DNA of 64,000 bases, taken from positions 1-64,000 of the forward strand of contig CALCXF010000016.1 of the NCBI GenBank assembly GCA_937907685.1, given 5' to 3'. The stretch is from an uncultured Nostocoides sp. (GTDB taxonomy: Bacteria; Actinomycetota; Actinomycetes; Actinomycetales; Dermatophilaceae). Positions 62,995-64,000 of the stretch are shown here, one piece after another. Under the pieces are notes generated by a model. The model saw only the letters and a program-made list of their open reading frames with translations. It ran no database searches and was not told the origin of the DNA. How positions within the stretch are numbered: the first letter of the stretch is position 1; each line of letters begins with the position of its first letter. The position numbers were made by a program, and so were the translations under genes.

Positions 62995-64000
62995 TCACGG
63001 CGCCGCGACGGTGAGAGCGGCCCGGTCCGCATCCTCGCGTACCTGGTCCGCGAGCGCCAGTGCACCGAGCACGTCGGCCTCCTCCGGCGGCAGCGCTCCC
63101 CCCACCACGCGCACGGACGCCGCGGCACTCGGGATGGCGCACCGCTCGATGGCGTCGCGGATCGGCTGGAGGAGGAGGTCCCCCACCCGCGCCACCTGCC
63201 CACCGAGCGCCACGACCTCGGGATTGAGCAGGTTGACGAGGCCGGCGACTGCGACGCCGATGTGGCGACCGGAGTCCTCGAGCACTCGGCGGCACCCCGG
63301 ATCCCCGTCCAGGGCTCGGTGGATGACGTCGCGGAGCGTCAACGGCCCGTGGGAGTCCCGCACGGCCCGGAGCACCGCCTGCGCGCCGACGAACGTGTCG
63401 AGGCACCCGCGGTTGCCGCACCGGCACACGGGGCCGTCCTCGTCGATCGTCACGTGCCCGATCTCGCCCGCGGTTCCCGCACTTCCCCGGAAGAGCTCAC
63501 CACCGAGGATGAGGCCGGCACCGACGCCGTAGGACGCCTTGATGAACACTCCGTTCGTCACTCCTTGCAGTGCGCCGAACTTGAACTCGCCGAGAGCGGC
63601 GAGGTTGGACGTGTTGTCCAGGAGGACCTTGGTGCCGAGCGCCTCGGCCATCGCCGCGGCCACGGGGACCCCCCGCCATCCGGGCAGCACCCCCTCGGAG
63701 CCCACCTGACCGGAGACCGCGTCGATGGGAGCGGGGAGGCCGACGCCCACGGCCCGTACCTCCGAGGCGAGGTGCCCGCTCGTGTCGACGAGCTCGTGCA
63801 CCAGGCGGGCTCCGCGGGTCATCCCCTCGTCGGCTGCGTGGTCGGCCGGCAGCGGCATCCGCTTCTGGCTGAGGACCTCCGCCCCGCCCGTCCCGAGGGC
63901 GACCCGGACGTCCCGGTCCCCGAACACGACGGCCGCCACCAGACCGTGGGACGCAGCGACGGACACCTGGACCGCTCGACGGCCGTTGCGAATGCTCGGC
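62995..64000 (-). CDS. ROK family regulator/kinase (5' end beyond window)
   Basis: ROK signatures FIKASYGVGAGLILGGELFRGSAGTAGEIGHVTIDEDGPVCRCGNRGCLDTF; reading frame stays open through position 64000. Confidence 0.9.
   Translation of the reverse strand, partial: PSIRNGRRAVQVSVAASHGLVAAVVFGDRDVRVALGTGGAEVLSQKRMPLPADHAADEGMTRGARLVHELVDTSGHLASEVRAVGVGLPAPIDAVSGQVGSEGVLPGWRGVPVAAAMAEALGTKVLLDNTSNLAALGEFKFGALQGVTNGVFIKASYGVGAGLILGGELFRGSAGTAGEIGHVTIDEDGPVCRCGNRGCLDTFVGAQAVLRAVRDSHGPLTLRDVIHRALDGDPGCRRVLEDSGRHIGVAVAGLVNLLNPEVVALGGQVARVGDLLLQPIRDAIERCAIPSAAASVRVVGGALPPEEADVLGALALADQVREDADRAALTVAAP

Overview
64-kb high-GC actinobacterial chromosomal window, probably Micrococcales/Intrasporangiaceae-like (inferred from gene content and style only). 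It is mostly dense, ordinary core and accessory metabolism, with no phage, transposon, CRISPR array, rRNA or tRNA that I could recognise. Main blocks: a heat-shock block (clpB; dnaK-grpE-dnaJ-hspR with HAIR operators); LCP, TspO-like and SMP-30-like proteins; a pore/RCK channel; M20 peptidase, CDF and MFS transporters; a TPP-riboswitch-controlled ykoE plus fused ykoD-ykoC ECF thiamine transporter; a histidine-utilisation locus (hutH, hutU, M20 hydrolase, hutF, hutI); a tctABC transporter with a two-component system and an IclR regulator; PhoX; a PadR-regulated ABC/FtsX exporter; the proteasome activator bpa; an HAD/FAD-dehydrogenase/MFS operon; a DUF998-metallophosphoesterase fusion; and a XylFGH-like sugar ABC system with a ROK regulator. 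The signals most worth a second look are: (1) an octamer, GTATGCCG/CGGCATAC, hand-counted 27 times on both strands, in coding and non-coding DNA; (2) a structured 5' leader that appears to sequester the Shine-Dalgarno of an MFS gene at about 49.6 kb; (3) a 27-nt palindrome formed by two mirror-image leaderless promoters; (4) a 15-bp perfect hairpin at the dnaK/grpE junction; and (5) several well-placed operator palindromes. No database search or computation was run. Start codons are best guesses.
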